Positions 41,826 to 49,009 of a stretch of DNA of 55,376 nucleotides are shown here, one piece after another. The position numbers and the translations under genes were made by a program. Every line of letters starts with the position of its first letter. Position 1 is the first letter of the stretch. This stretch comes from Acidobacteriota bacterium (lineage in GTDB: Bacteria > Acidobacteriota > Terriglobia > Terriglobales > Acidobacteriaceae): contig QIAJ01000046.1 in assembly GCA_003225495.1 (NCBI GenBank), positions 1 to 55,376 on the forward strand, written 5' to 3'. The notes beneath the pieces were generated by a model. It was given only the letters and a program-made list of their open reading frames with translations. It had not been told where the DNA came from and ran no database searches.

Positions 41826-42746
41826 TCACGCCCGCTCAATCAATCCCGCCAGAAGTGCCGCCCGGCGTGGCAACTCCGCGATCACGATGTGCTCATGAAC
41901 CGCGTGCCCCCCATCGCCAACTCCGCCAAGGCCGTCGAGAGTGGGAATCCCCAACCCGGCTGTGAAATTGCCATCCGAGCCCCCTCCGACTGCTGCCTCT
42001 CCCAGATTCCACCCTAACTCACGAGCAATCCCGAACGCGATCTCGTACAAACCTGCCACGCCCGCGGTGCGCTCCATCGGCGGACGATTCACTCCCCCGC
42101 TAACTTCGACTTTGCACTTGCGGTTGAATGGCCGCAGCCCGCGCATCTTCTTCTCGATGCCGCCGGCATCTTTCAAGCGTGCGATCCGGACATCCACCTG
42201 CGCTACCGCTTCCGCGGGAACCACGTTCGTCCGCGATCCGCCGCTGACGATCCCCACATTCACGGTCAACCCCTTTTTCAGATCCGTGAAGCCGGATATC
42301 TTCTCAATCTGTCGCGCCAACTCGACCACCGCGTTCGCGCCCTTTTCGAAATCCAGGCCCGCATGCGACGCTTTGCCAGTTACCTTGACTTGGTATTCGC
42401 CGACTCCCTTGCGCGCCGTCTTAACTTTCCCATCGAGGCCGTAAGAGGGTTCCAGCACGAGCACTCCGGCGGATTTCCTCGCCACAGCTTCCGTGATCGC
42501 GCGCGACGAATCGCTTCCCACCTCTTCGTCGGAAACCAGCAGCACCGTCACCGGACGAGGCAGCGTCCCATGCCAGTCTTTGAGTGCCGCGAGCGCGTGC
42601 AGCATCAGGCCAATGCCGGACTTCATGTCGAGCACGCCCGGTCCTGTCAGCTTTCCCCCCGCTACGCGGCAGGGCATCGAGGCCAACGTGCCGAGCGAGT
42701 ATACCGTGTCATAGTGCCGCGAAGTCCACTCGCAAGTGATTGCCAA
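41826..42746 (-). pseudogene. M20 metallopeptidase (carboxypeptidase G2-like), C-terminal fragment
   Basis: Carries most of the enzyme in the frame from about 42722 down. HYDTVYSLGTL holds the first metal-ligand His with Asp. GPGVLDMKSGIGLMLHAL, LLVSDEEVGSDSSRAI (catalytic/ligand Glu), VLEPSYG and the dimerisation domain follow (KASHAGLDFEKGANAVVELA, VGIVSGGSRTNVVPAEAVAQVDVR). The end is AVGGGSDGNFTAGLGIPTLDGLG and GGHAVHEHIVI. The N-terminal ~115 residues lie in another frame (42709-43062). At the junction the strand expected between RVDF and HYDTV (about 13 residues, ILLLGH-like) is missing. The apparent start in this frame (MAITCEWTSR) is therefore artificial. Either the gene is a recent pseudogene or the assembly has lost about 40 bases. 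Confidence 0.85.
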
Positions 42747-43062
42747 AATCGCGCGCTTGATGGAATCTCACCGACCCGCCCAGTGCCGCCAGCTTTACAC
42801 CCACCAGGTCGCCGATTTGATCAACCGCAGCCTTGTTGTCGCTGGGCGATTCGATTTCAACCAGCTCGCGAATATTCGCAACCATCAAGTCGCGCCGCTC
42901 GCGAAAATAAGCGAGACGACGCTTTGCCTCGACCGGATCGTCAGCCGCAGTTCGGGAGGGCACAGCTTTAGCTGTGCCGCCGGACAACCTAACACTGTGG
43001 GCTTTAGCCCCCGTGGGACTCTCCAACCTCCGTCCAGTTTTCTTGTTCCAAGCTCTCGGCAT
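42709..43062 (-). pseudogene. M20 metallopeptidase, N-terminal fragment
   Basis: From the ATG at 43062. The first 30 residues are encoded by two dispersed hairpin elements (42959-43010), giving the unconserved GAKAHSVRLSGGTAKAVPSR. Family sequence then follows: YFRERRDLMVANIRELVEIESPSDNKAAVDQIGDLV and RFHQARDFGNHLRVDF, the normal N-terminal start of CPG2-like M20 enzymes. It then terminates at 42709 in the wrong frame. The gene diverges from fabZ, whose promoter lies in the 52 bases between. Confidence 0.8.
42959..43010. repeat. Two TTTA-loop hairpins inside the M20 gene
   Basis: GGCACAGC-TTTA-GCTGTGCC (42959-42978, perfect 8-base stem) and GGGCT-TT-AGCCC (42999-43010). They share a text-like CTTTAGC core. 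They resemble dispersed REP-like palindromes and are translated as the M20 N-terminus. Confidence 0.7.
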
Positions 43063-43089
43063 GCTTCGACCCTGCAACGTGCGCTACAG

Positions 43090-43095
43090 TATAAT
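43090..43095 (+). promoter_or_regulatory. -10 box (TATAAT) upstream of fabZ
   Basis: Perfect TATAAT located 19 bases before the ATG at 43115. It drives fabZ and probably lpxA and lpxI behind it. A short leader is possible. Confidence 0.55.
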
Positions 43096-43114
43096 CTTCG
43101 CTCTGAACTGATTG

Positions 43115-43627
43115 ATGATGAATACGACGACTGAAGTGGAAACCCCTTCCAAGCCGGTGATGGAGATCGGCGACATCTTAAAGCTCCTGCCGCATCGCTA
43201 CCCGTTTCTCCTGATCGACCGGGTCATCGAACTGGAGCACAAGAAGCGCATCGTGGCGCTGAAGAACGTCACCTTCAACGAGCCTTTCTTCCAGGGACAC
43301 TTCCCCGACAAACCAATCATGCCCGGAGTGCTGATTGTCGAAGCGATTGCCCAGGCCGGTGGCGCGCTGCTTCTGACCGAGGTTCCGAACCGCGACGAAC
43401 TGCTGATGGTCTTCACCGGCATCGAGCGAGCCCGCTTTCGGCGTCCAGTGGTCCCAGGAGACCAGTTGCGCATTGAGGTTGAAGTCCTCGCTTGGCGCAT
43501 GACCGCCGCGCGGCTCGAAGGCAAAGCTTACGTCGGAGACAAAGTGGCGGCCGAAGCCGTCGTGACCTGCCGGCTAATACCGCGCGCGATGGGCACTCCC
43601 AACCAGGAGTCGCGGGAAGAAACGTAG
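43115..43627 (+). CDS. fabZ: 3-hydroxyacyl-ACP dehydratase FabZ
   Basis: Dehydrates beta-hydroxyacyl-ACP in fatty-acid elongation and competes with LpxA for hydroxyacyl-ACP. The 170-residue hot-dog protein shows ILKLLPHRYPFLLIDRVIELE (catalytic His in PHRYPF), NVTFNEPFFQGHFPDKPIMPGVLIVEAIAQAGG with the catalytic Glu, and FRRPVVPGDQL. ATG 43115 and 43118 are adjacent candidates. It is first in the fabZ-lpxA-lpxI operon, with lpxA starting nine bases after its stop. lpxD, which often precedes fabZ, is replaced here by the broken M20 gene. Confidence 0.95.
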   Translation: MMNTTTEVETPSKPVMEIGDILKLLPHRYPFLLIDRVIELEHKKRIVALKNVTFNEPFFQGHFPDKPIMPGVLIVEAIAQAGGALLLTEVPNRDELLMVFTGIERARFRRPVVPGDQLRIEVEVLAWRMTAARLEGKAYVGDKVAAEAVVTCRLIPRAMGTPNQESREET

Positions 43628-43636
43628 ATTTGCAGA

Positions 43637-44413
43637 ATGTCCATTCACTCCACGGCCATCGTTGATCCGAAAGCCAAGATTCATCCCTCGTGCAAACTTG
43701 GGCCGTACTGCGTAATTGGCGCGGACGTCGAATTGGGCAAGGGCTGCCAGTTGATGTCGCACGTAGTCATGGAAGGATCGACGAAAATCGGCGTCAATAA
43801 CCGATTCTTCCCATTCTCTTCAATTGGATTAGCTCCACAGGACATTACCTACGCGGGCGAGCGCACGAGACTTGAAATCGGCGACCACAACGAGATTCGC
43901 GAGTTTATCACCATCAATCGCGGAACGGTCAAGGGCGGTGGTTTAACCAAGATCGGCGATCACAACCTGATCATGGCCTACACGCACGTCGCCCATGATT
44001 GCCAAATCGGCAGCCACATCATCATGGCGAACGCAGCCACGCTCGGCGGACACGTCACCGTTGAAGACTGGGCAAACGTCGGCGCGCTCTGCCCTGTGCA
44101 TCACTTCGTGCGCATTGGAACACATTCCATCATCGGCGGAGGCACAACCGTCACGCGCGACGTGCTGCCTTTTTCAAAAACATCCGCGGAGCGTGGAACG
44201 CACGCGTATGGGCTGAACGCCATCGGCCTCGAACGTCGCGGATTCAGCAAAGATCGGATCAAGAAGCTGCACCACGCCTATCGGTTGCTACTCGCCTCGA
44301 AATTGAATACGACACAAGCAGTCGCGAAAATGAAAGTAGAAACCGATCGCGGCGAAGACGTGGATTTGCTGATCCGGTTCATCGAGGCATCCGACCGCGG
44401 AGTGATCAAGTAG
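43637..44413 (+). CDS. lpxA: UDP-N-acetylglucosamine acyltransferase LpxA
   Basis: First committed step of lipid A synthesis: hydroxyacyl transfer to UDP-GlcNAc or its 3-amino analog. The 258-residue left-handed beta-helix trimer subunit has the hexapeptide start STAIVDPKAKIHPSCKLGPYCVIG. Others are EIREFITINRGTVKGGG, MAYTHVAHDCQIGSHIIMANAATLGGHV with the catalytic His, AERGTHAYGLNAIGLERRGF, and a helical C-terminus. It sits between fabZ and lpxI. The neighbouring GnnA-like gene raises the possibility that its acceptor is UDP-GlcNAc3N, which cannot be read from sequence. Confidence 0.97.
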   Translation: MSIHSTAIVDPKAKIHPSCKLGPYCVIGADVELGKGCQLMSHVVMEGSTKIGVNNRFFPFSSIGLAPQDITYAGERTRLEIGDHNEIREFITINRGTVKGGGLTKIGDHNLIMAYTHVAHDCQIGSHIIMANAATLGGHVTVEDWANVGALCPVHHFVRIGTHSIIGGGTTVTRDVLPFSKTSAERGTHAYGLNAIGLERRGFSKDRIKKLHHAYRLLLASKLNTTQAVAKMKVETDRGEDVDLLIRFIEASDRGVIK

Positions 44414-44463
44414 GGACGCCCGCACTCGGCTGTCCAGCCGCGCAGCGCGCGGTAGGAATTCTT

Positions 44464-45297
44464 ATGGCGCGTCTGGGACTCATCGCGGGCAACGGAACAT
44501 TCCCCTTTTTGGTGCTCGAGGCTGCGCGCGCCCAGGGCTACGAGGTCGTTGTTGCGGCCATTAGAGAAGAAGCGTCCCCCGAAATCGAGTCCAAGAGCGC
44601 CGCGGTTGTTCATTGGCTCTCGCTGGGCGAACTTTCCAAGCTGATCGACACCTTCAAGGCCGAAGGTGTCACCCGCGCCATCATGGCAGGACAAGTCAAG
44701 CACAAGCAGATTTTCTCCAGCATCAAGCCGGACTGGCGTCTCGCCAAACTTCTGCTCTCACTCGGTACACGCAATACCGACTCGTTGCTGGGCGCAGTAG
44801 CGAAAATTCTCGCTGACGAAGGCATCCTGCTCGAGAACTCGACCGCGTTGCTCGAACCGCTATTAGCGAAGTCGGGCGTGCTAACGACACGTGCTCCGAC
44901 CGAACAGGAACGCAAGAACATCGAGTATGGTCGGATCGTGGCCCGTCATCTCGGGCAATACGATATCGGACAAACTGTCGTGATTGCGGAGAGCGCGTGC
45001 GTGGCCGTCGAAGCAATGGAAGGTACGGACGCGACCATCGCCCGGGCCGGCGATATCATGCGCTCGCTCGGTGGTCGCGAGTCGACCCTTAGCCGAGCAC
45101 TGACCGTCGTCAAGATCGCAAAACCGAATCAGGATATGCGCTTCGACGTGCCCGTGGTCGGAGTGAAGACAATCGAGATCATGAAACAGGCCGGAGCAAG
45201 TTGTCTGTCACTAGATGCGGGACGGTGTTTGCTGCTGGACGGCTTGGCGATCATCCAGACCGCGGATGACGCGGGAATAAGCGTAAACGCGAGCTGA
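44464..45297 (+). CDS. lpxI: UDP-2,3-diacylglucosamine pyrophosphatase LpxI
   Basis: Produces lipid X from UDP-diacyl-GlcN, replacing LpxH. The 277-residue product has RLGLIAGNGTFPFLVLEAARAQGYEVVV at the start and VTRAIMAGQVKHKQIFSSIKPDW. The C-terminal domain (former DUF1009) follows: LLENSTALLEPLLAKSGVLT, VAVEAMEGTDATIARAG, MRFDVPVVGVKTIEIMKQAGASCLSLDAGRCLLLD. The lpxI solution is typical of alpha-proteobacteria, Geobacter-like and acidobacterial genomes. The gene is 50 bases after lpxA. It converges with the HigBA antitoxin gene directly at its stop. Confidence 0.95.
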   Translation: MARLGLIAGNGTFPFLVLEAARAQGYEVVVAAIREEASPEIESKSAAVVHWLSLGELSKLIDTFKAEGVTRAIMAGQVKHKQIFSSIKPDWRLAKLLLSLGTRNTDSLLGAVAKILADEGILLENSTALLEPLLAKSGVLTTRAPTEQERKNIEYGRIVARHLGQYDIGQTVVIAESACVAVEAMEGTDATIARAGDIMRSLGGRESTLSRALTVVKIAKPNQDMRFDVPVVGVKTIEIMKQAGASCLSLDAGRCLLLDGLAIIQTADDAGISVNAS

Positions 45298-45624
45298 TCA
45301 GTCTGCTCCGTGTGCTCGTCCTGCTCTCCCCTTCATCCTCACGACCGCACCGCCGGGTCTTTTTCGCATCCCTTCCCGAGCTTGGCTGAGATCGTGGGCC
45401 GCTTGCAGGTTCATCCAAAACTCGGGCGAGTTCCCGAAGTATGCGGCCAGCAGCAGCGCTGATTCGGGTGTGATGCCGCGCTTTCCTCGTATCATCTCGT
45501 TAACGCGATTCAGCGAAATCTGGAGCGATCGCGCCAGTTTGGCCTGGGTGATTCCCATCGGCTTCAGAAATTCCGCTTGCAGGATCGCACCAGGATGAGT
45601 CGCGATTCGAAATTTGGGTAGCAT
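45298..45624 (-). CDS. higA: HigA-family antitoxin (XRE helix-turn-helix)
   Basis: 108 residues. The N-terminal HigA signature FRIATHPGAILQAEFLKPMGITQAKLARSL is followed by an XRE-type HTH (about 25-75, ISLNRVNEMIRGKRGITPESALLLAAYFGNSPEFWMNLQAAHDL). It would bind HigB and repress the operon at the inverted repeat at 45942-45958. It lies after the toxin (15-base gap), the inverted order typical of HigBA. Its stop abuts the stop of lpxI. The C-terminus is Arg/Gly-rich and variable. Confidence 0.92.
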   Translation of the reverse strand: MLPKFRIATHPGAILQAEFLKPMGITQAKLARSLQISLNRVNEMIRGKRGITPESALLLAAYFGNSPEFWMNLQAAHDLSQAREGMRKRPGGAVVRMKGRAGRAHGAD

Positions 45625-45639
45625 CCTCTTGTCCTCCGT

Positions 45640-45930
45640 TCAGTGGTAGTCAGTACAGCAAACATCGTGACAGTTTCCGTCGACGAACCGAAAAACGAGA
45701 CGAAACTGGTCGTTGATACGAATGCTGTAAAAGCCTGCCCAGGCGCCTTTCAGCTTTTCCAATCGGTTTGCAGGCGGGATCTGCAGATCCTCGATCGATG
45801 TGGACGCGTTTAGCAAGTCCAGCTTTATCTGCATTCGCGCCCAAATCTCCCGCGGCAACTTACGGGCAGCTTTGCTATTGGTGCCATGATAGATGTCGGC
45901 TGTCGTTGTGTCCGCGAAGCTGACGATCAC
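45640..45930 (-). CDS. higB: HigB-family (RelE-type) toxin mRNA interferase
   Basis: 96 residues if started at GTG 45930 (99 from the ATG at 45939). Signature: SFADTTTADIYHGTNSKAARKLPREIWARMQIKLDLLNA, then DLQIPPANRLEKLKGAWAGFYSIRINDQFRLVFRF, the RelE-like fold closing with CHDVCCTDYH. HigB toxins cleave mRNA on ribosomes. A perfect TATAAT on the minus strand (45943-45938) overlaps the ATG at 45939, so that ATG cannot be the first codon of a mRNA from this box. GTG at 45930, seven bases downstream of the box, fits a leaderless start. Cognate antitoxin follows. Confidence 0.9.
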   Translation of the reverse strand: MIVSFADTTTADIYHGTNSKAARKLPREIWARMQIKLDLLNASTSIEDLQIPPANRLEKLKGAWAGFYSIRINDQFRLVFRFVDGNCHDVCCTDYH

Positions 45931-45941
45931 GATTCCCATTA

Positions 45942-45958
45942 TACACGACAACCGTGTA
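45942..45958. promoter_or_regulatory. Inverted-repeat operator between higB and dinB
   Basis: TACACG-ACAAC-CGTGTA, a perfect 6-base inverted repeat with a 5-base spacer. It overlaps the TATAAT promoter of higBA on the minus strand and lies just before the TATGAT box (45965-45970) of the DinB gene on the plus strand. It is the probable HigA binding site for autorepression and may also affect the DinB gene. Confidence 0.65.
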
Positions 45959-45989
45959 AGCATGTATGATATGGACCGAGGTGACTCCC

Positions 45990-46463
45990 ATGTCCGAAAC
46001 CGCCCGCATAGCCGATCAGCTCCATCGCGCATTCCACGGAGACGCCTGGCACGGCGATTCGCTGCTGGAAATCCTCGACGGCATCGGTGCGGCCCAAGCT
46101 GCCGCGCGTCCCCTGAAGCGTGCTCACAGCATTTGGGAACTGGTCTTGCACATCGCAGCTTGGGACGGCGCGGTTCGCCGCCGACTGGATGGCATGGCAG
46201 TGGATCTTCCCGACGACCAGAATTTCCCTTCCGTCAAGGACACGAGTGAGGCTGCCTGGGGACGCGCCGTCGAGAACGCCAGGCGGGTTCACAACGATTT
46301 GATCGAGGCCGTGAAAGCATTCCCTGAAGAGCGTTTGTCCGATAAAGTGCCCGGCAAGAAAAACGAGCCCGATTGGTACGACTACTACTACATGCTTCAC
46401 GGCGTGGCGCAGCACGAGCTCTATCACGCCGGCCAGATCGCGTTGCTGAAGAAGGGGGGGTAA
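45990..46463 (+). CDS. DinB-family four-helix protein
   Basis: 157 residues from the ATG at 45990, chosen because GAGGTGA lies seven bases upstream. DinB/YfiT-like fold: RIADQLHRAFHGDAWHGDSL, HSIWELVLHIAAWDGAVRRRL with the first His ligand, and YYYMLHGVAQHELYHAGQIALLKK, providing the metal-binding HxxxH pair. Members are thiol- or metal-dependent transferases or damage-inducible proteins, and the specific activity is unknown. It is divergent from higBA and may share the operator region. The following oxidoreductase frame opens about 14 bases later. Confidence 0.88.
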   Translation: MSETARIADQLHRAFHGDAWHGDSLLEILDGIGAAQAAARPLKRAHSIWELVLHIAAWDGAVRRRLDGMAVDLPDDQNFPSVKDTSEAAWGRAVENARRVHNDLIEAVKAFPEERLSDKVPGKKNEPDWYDYYYMLHGVAQHELYHAGQIALLKKGG

Positions 46464-46476
46464 ACGATATTCGCGT

Positions 46477-47559
46477 GTGCGCAGTCCTTTGGGCGTTCCC
46501 ATCCGCCCCGGAAACTGCGACAATACGGCGTTCCTCCTGCAAAGTTCCGGAGCGCTTCTGAGCAACGAATCACCCATCAATGTTGCAGTCGTCGGGGCGG
46601 GTGCCTTTGGACGCAACCATGCCCGCGTTTATCGCCAGCTCGAGCAGTCTGGTAGCGTGCGGCTTGTGGGAGTGGTGGATCCCGATACCGCCCGCGCGGA
46701 CGCAGCCGCCCGCGAGTTTGACTGCAAAGCCTTTGGATCGATTGAGCAGATGCTGACCACCCACAGCGAAGTACAGGCGGCATCGGTGGCAGTTCCCACC
46801 GTGTTGCACCTTGACGTTGCCCGTAGGTTGATGGGGGCGGGTGTTGATGTACTCATAGAAAAGCCGCTCGCGTCTTCGCAAACGGAAGCAAATGAAATGC
46901 TGCTCCTGGCAAAGAAGCACAACCGGGTGGCACAGGTTGGACATCTGGAGCGCTTCAATCCCGCCGTGCGCGCCACTCTGCCGCTGATCACACAGCCGAT
47001 GTTCTTCGAAATACACCGGCTCAGCGTGTTTACCCCCCGATCGCTCGACATCGACGTGGTCCTCGATCTGATGATCCACGATCTCGATATTGTGCTGGCA
47101 TTCGTGCACTCGCCGGTCAAGGAAATACGCGCGGTTGGCCTGCCGATTCTTTCGGATAAGGTCGATATCGCGAATGTGCGGGTCGAATTCGAGTCCGGAT
47201 GCGTGGCGAACTTTACGGCTAGCCGCGTTTCGACCGAGCGTGTCCGAAAACTGCGTCTTTTCCAGCCCGGACAGTACATTTCGATCGACTATGGCCGCCA
47301 GGATGTAATGGTTTTCTCGGTAGGCGATGCGGCCGGATTAGCCGCCACTCCGAGCGTGAATTCACAGATTCAGATAAGCAAACCTGCCATCACGGCGGAA
47401 GAACCTCTTTTGGCCGAGATTAGTTCGTTCCTGCAACGCGTTCGCGATCGGAGCAAGCCGGTCGTCTCACTGGAAGACGGAGCCCGAGCTCTGGAACTCG
47501 CACTCGCGATCCTGTCCGCCATCAAACGCCATGCCGGAAAGATCGGCATAGCAAAATGA
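46477..47559 (+). CDS. Gfo/Idh/MocA oxidoreductase, GnnA-like
   Basis: NAD-dependent sugar oxidoreductase. Homology starts about residue 33 (INVAVVGAGAFGRNHARVY, the Rossmann motif). The first 27 residues from the GTG at 46477 are likely not real, and translation may begin near 46558 after CCGGAG with a rare CTG. Other motifs: VDVLIEKPLASSQTEANEML (catalytic Lys in EKP), VGHLERFNPAV, and DLMIHDLDIVLAFV with the conserved His. The position after fabZ-lpxA-lpxI matches that of GnnA, which oxidises UDP-GlcNAc for the 3-amino sugar of lipid A. A GnnB aminotransferase is not present in the window. HigBA and DinB have been inserted between it and lpxI. Confidence 0.88.
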   Translation: MRSPLGVPIRPGNCDNTAFLLQSSGALLSNESPINVAVVGAGAFGRNHARVYRQLEQSGSVRLVGVVDPDTARADAAAREFDCKAFGSIEQMLTTHSEVQAASVAVPTVLHLDVARRLMGAGVDVLIEKPLASSQTEANEMLLLAKKHNRVAQVGHLERFNPAVRATLPLITQPMFFEIHRLSVFTPRSLDIDVVLDLMIHDLDIVLAFVHSPVKEIRAVGLPILSDKVDIANVRVEFESGCVANFTASRVSTERVRKLRLFQPGQYISIDYGRQDVMVFSVGDAAGLAATPSVNSQIQISKPAITAEEPLLAEISSFLQRVRDRSKPVVSLEDGARALELALAILSAIKRHAGKIGIAK

Positions 47560-47607
47560 AGCCGCAACTCACTGCGAATGTATTGCTGCCTTTAAACCGT
47601 TGCGATT

Positions 47608-47663
47608 TCTGTGACCCGTGACCTCTGACCCGTGACCTGCGATCCCGGACACCTGACCCCGTT
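47608..47663. repeat. Heptamer repeat
   Basis: Eight 7-base units with one extra base: TCTGTGA, CCCGTGA, CCTCTGA, CCCGTGA, CCTGCGA, (T) TCCCGGA-like, CACCTGA, CCCCGTT. It lies between the oxidoreductase and the TonB-like gene. The unit resembles the reverse complement of the repeat at 2770. Confidence 0.75.
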
Positions 47664-47811
47664 TGGATCCTTACTCCCAAAGTACCCCGTCCACAGGTAC
47701 TTACCATGGGCTTCAGAAAAATGCGACAATAGAGACAAGCTCAACCGCCGCAGCTCCCGCAATTTTACGTAACTTTACGCAACGCAGGGACTTGCGCGTG
47801 TCTCTAAGCTT

Positions 47812-47817
47812 TATAGT
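47812..47817 (+). promoter_or_regulatory. -10-like TATAGT before the TonB-like gene
   Basis: TATAGT ends nine bases before the ATG at 47827, with no Shine-Dalgarno sequence. Confidence 0.45.
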
Positions 47818-47826
47818 CGCAGTCTG

Positions 47827-48939
47827 ATGCCGGTCACGCAAATCCCGCCGCGCGATCCTTTGGCTCCTCCCCGGGAGCCGCGCGATCTTTCGGATGCGCA
47901 GCACTGGGAAACCGCCTATCGCGGATTCAATCCCAATGCTGTACCGCATCTTCTCATCCAGCTCCAGGACGACCTCTCCCGGTCACGCAAGCGCGAAGCG
48001 GTCTGGCTCTCGGTAGTTTTGCACCTTCTGGTGGTCATTCTTCTGATCAATACGGAAAAGCTGCTCGGATTTTTGCCGCATCGGGCCCTGGTACTGCCCG
48101 CCACCATCGACCTGAATAAGCAGAAGGATGCCACCTATCTGGAACTACCTCCGGACGAACAGAAACTGACCCGCCGTCCCGATTCCAAGATCATCTCGGA
48201 CAAAGATCGGATCGCTACCAGCAAGGCGCCCCAGATCAACCGTCAGGAACTCAAGAAGCTTCTGGAGAGTTCTCATCCGGGCAGGCCCGGGCCGCAGGCT
48301 CCTCAGCAGCCGACTCCGCCTCCTGTGGTGGCGCAGAACCAGCCTCCGCCCCAAGCGCAGGAGAGCCCGCAACAGAATCCCAACAACGGCTTCGTGCCCC
48401 CGGCTCAAACCAGTCAGCCGGCCCAGTTGCAAGCGCCCCCGAAAGGCAAGCCCAGCTTCACTACTCCGACCACAGCCGGATCAGCGATCGAGCAGGCCGC
48501 CCGCGCCGCCGCTTCTAATCGCGGCAATTACGGCGGCGGTGAAGCCGGCGACTACGGACTCAATCAGGGACGGAATGGCGCAAAGGCTCTCGACCAGGCA
48601 GAAATCCTTACCGACACCATGGGTGTGGATTTCGGGCCTTACCTCGCGCGTGTCGTCCAGGTCGTGCGCCAGAACTGGTATAACCTGATGCCGCCATCGG
48701 TCTATCCGCCGATCGCGAAACAAGGCAAGCTTTCAATCGAATTCGTCATTCTCAAGGACGGCAACGTCAGCGGCATGACGCTCCATACCGGCTCCGGAGA
48801 CGTAGCGCTTGATCGCGCCGCTTGGGCGAGCATTACGGCGTCCAACCCATTCCCGCCCTTGCCAAAAGAGTTCCCCGGTAAAATCCTGGGTCTGCGTTTT
48901 TACTACTTCTACAACCTCGACAAGATCGACATGCAGTAA
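47827..48939 (+). CDS. TonB/TolA-like energy transducer with C-terminal TonB domain
   Basis: 370 residues. A cytoplasmic N-terminus (about 1-58) precedes one membrane helix (AVWLSVVLHLLVVILLIN, 58-75). A long periplasmic Pro/Gln-rich spacer follows (about 140-220, QAPQQPTPPPVVAQNQPPPQ and similar), then an Ala/Gly/Asn linker. The C-terminal TonB domain (about 265-370) has YLARVVQVVRQNWYNLMPPSVYPPIAKQGKLSIEFVILKDGNVSGMTLHTGSGDVALDRAAWASITASNPFPPLP. It transmits proton-motive energy to outer-membrane receptors or acts like TolA. No exbB/exbD is adjacent. A heptamer repeat precedes the promoter. Confidence 0.9.
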   Translation: MPVTQIPPRDPLAPPREPRDLSDAQHWETAYRGFNPNAVPHLLIQLQDDLSRSRKREAVWLSVVLHLLVVILLINTEKLLGFLPHRALVLPATIDLNKQKDATYLELPPDEQKLTRRPDSKIISDKDRIATSKAPQINRQELKKLLESSHPGRPGPQAPQQPTPPPVVAQNQPPPQAQESPQQNPNNGFVPPAQTSQPAQLQAPPKGKPSFTTPTTAGSAIEQAARAAASNRGNYGGGEAGDYGLNQGRNGAKALDQAEILTDTMGVDFGPYLARVVQVVRQNWYNLMPPSVYPPIAKQGKLSIEFVILKDGNVSGMTLHTGSGDVALDRAAWASITASNPFPPLPKEFPGKILGLRFYYFYNLDKIDMQ

Positions 48940-49009
48940 CGTGCACGATGACCCGCGTTTCGCTACCATAGAGGCAAATCTCACTGAATTCGCATCCAAA
49001 CTAAAGACT

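Noticed and set aside
47608..47663. CRISPR array
   Set aside because: The units are contiguous 7-mers without spacers, and no cas gene is present.
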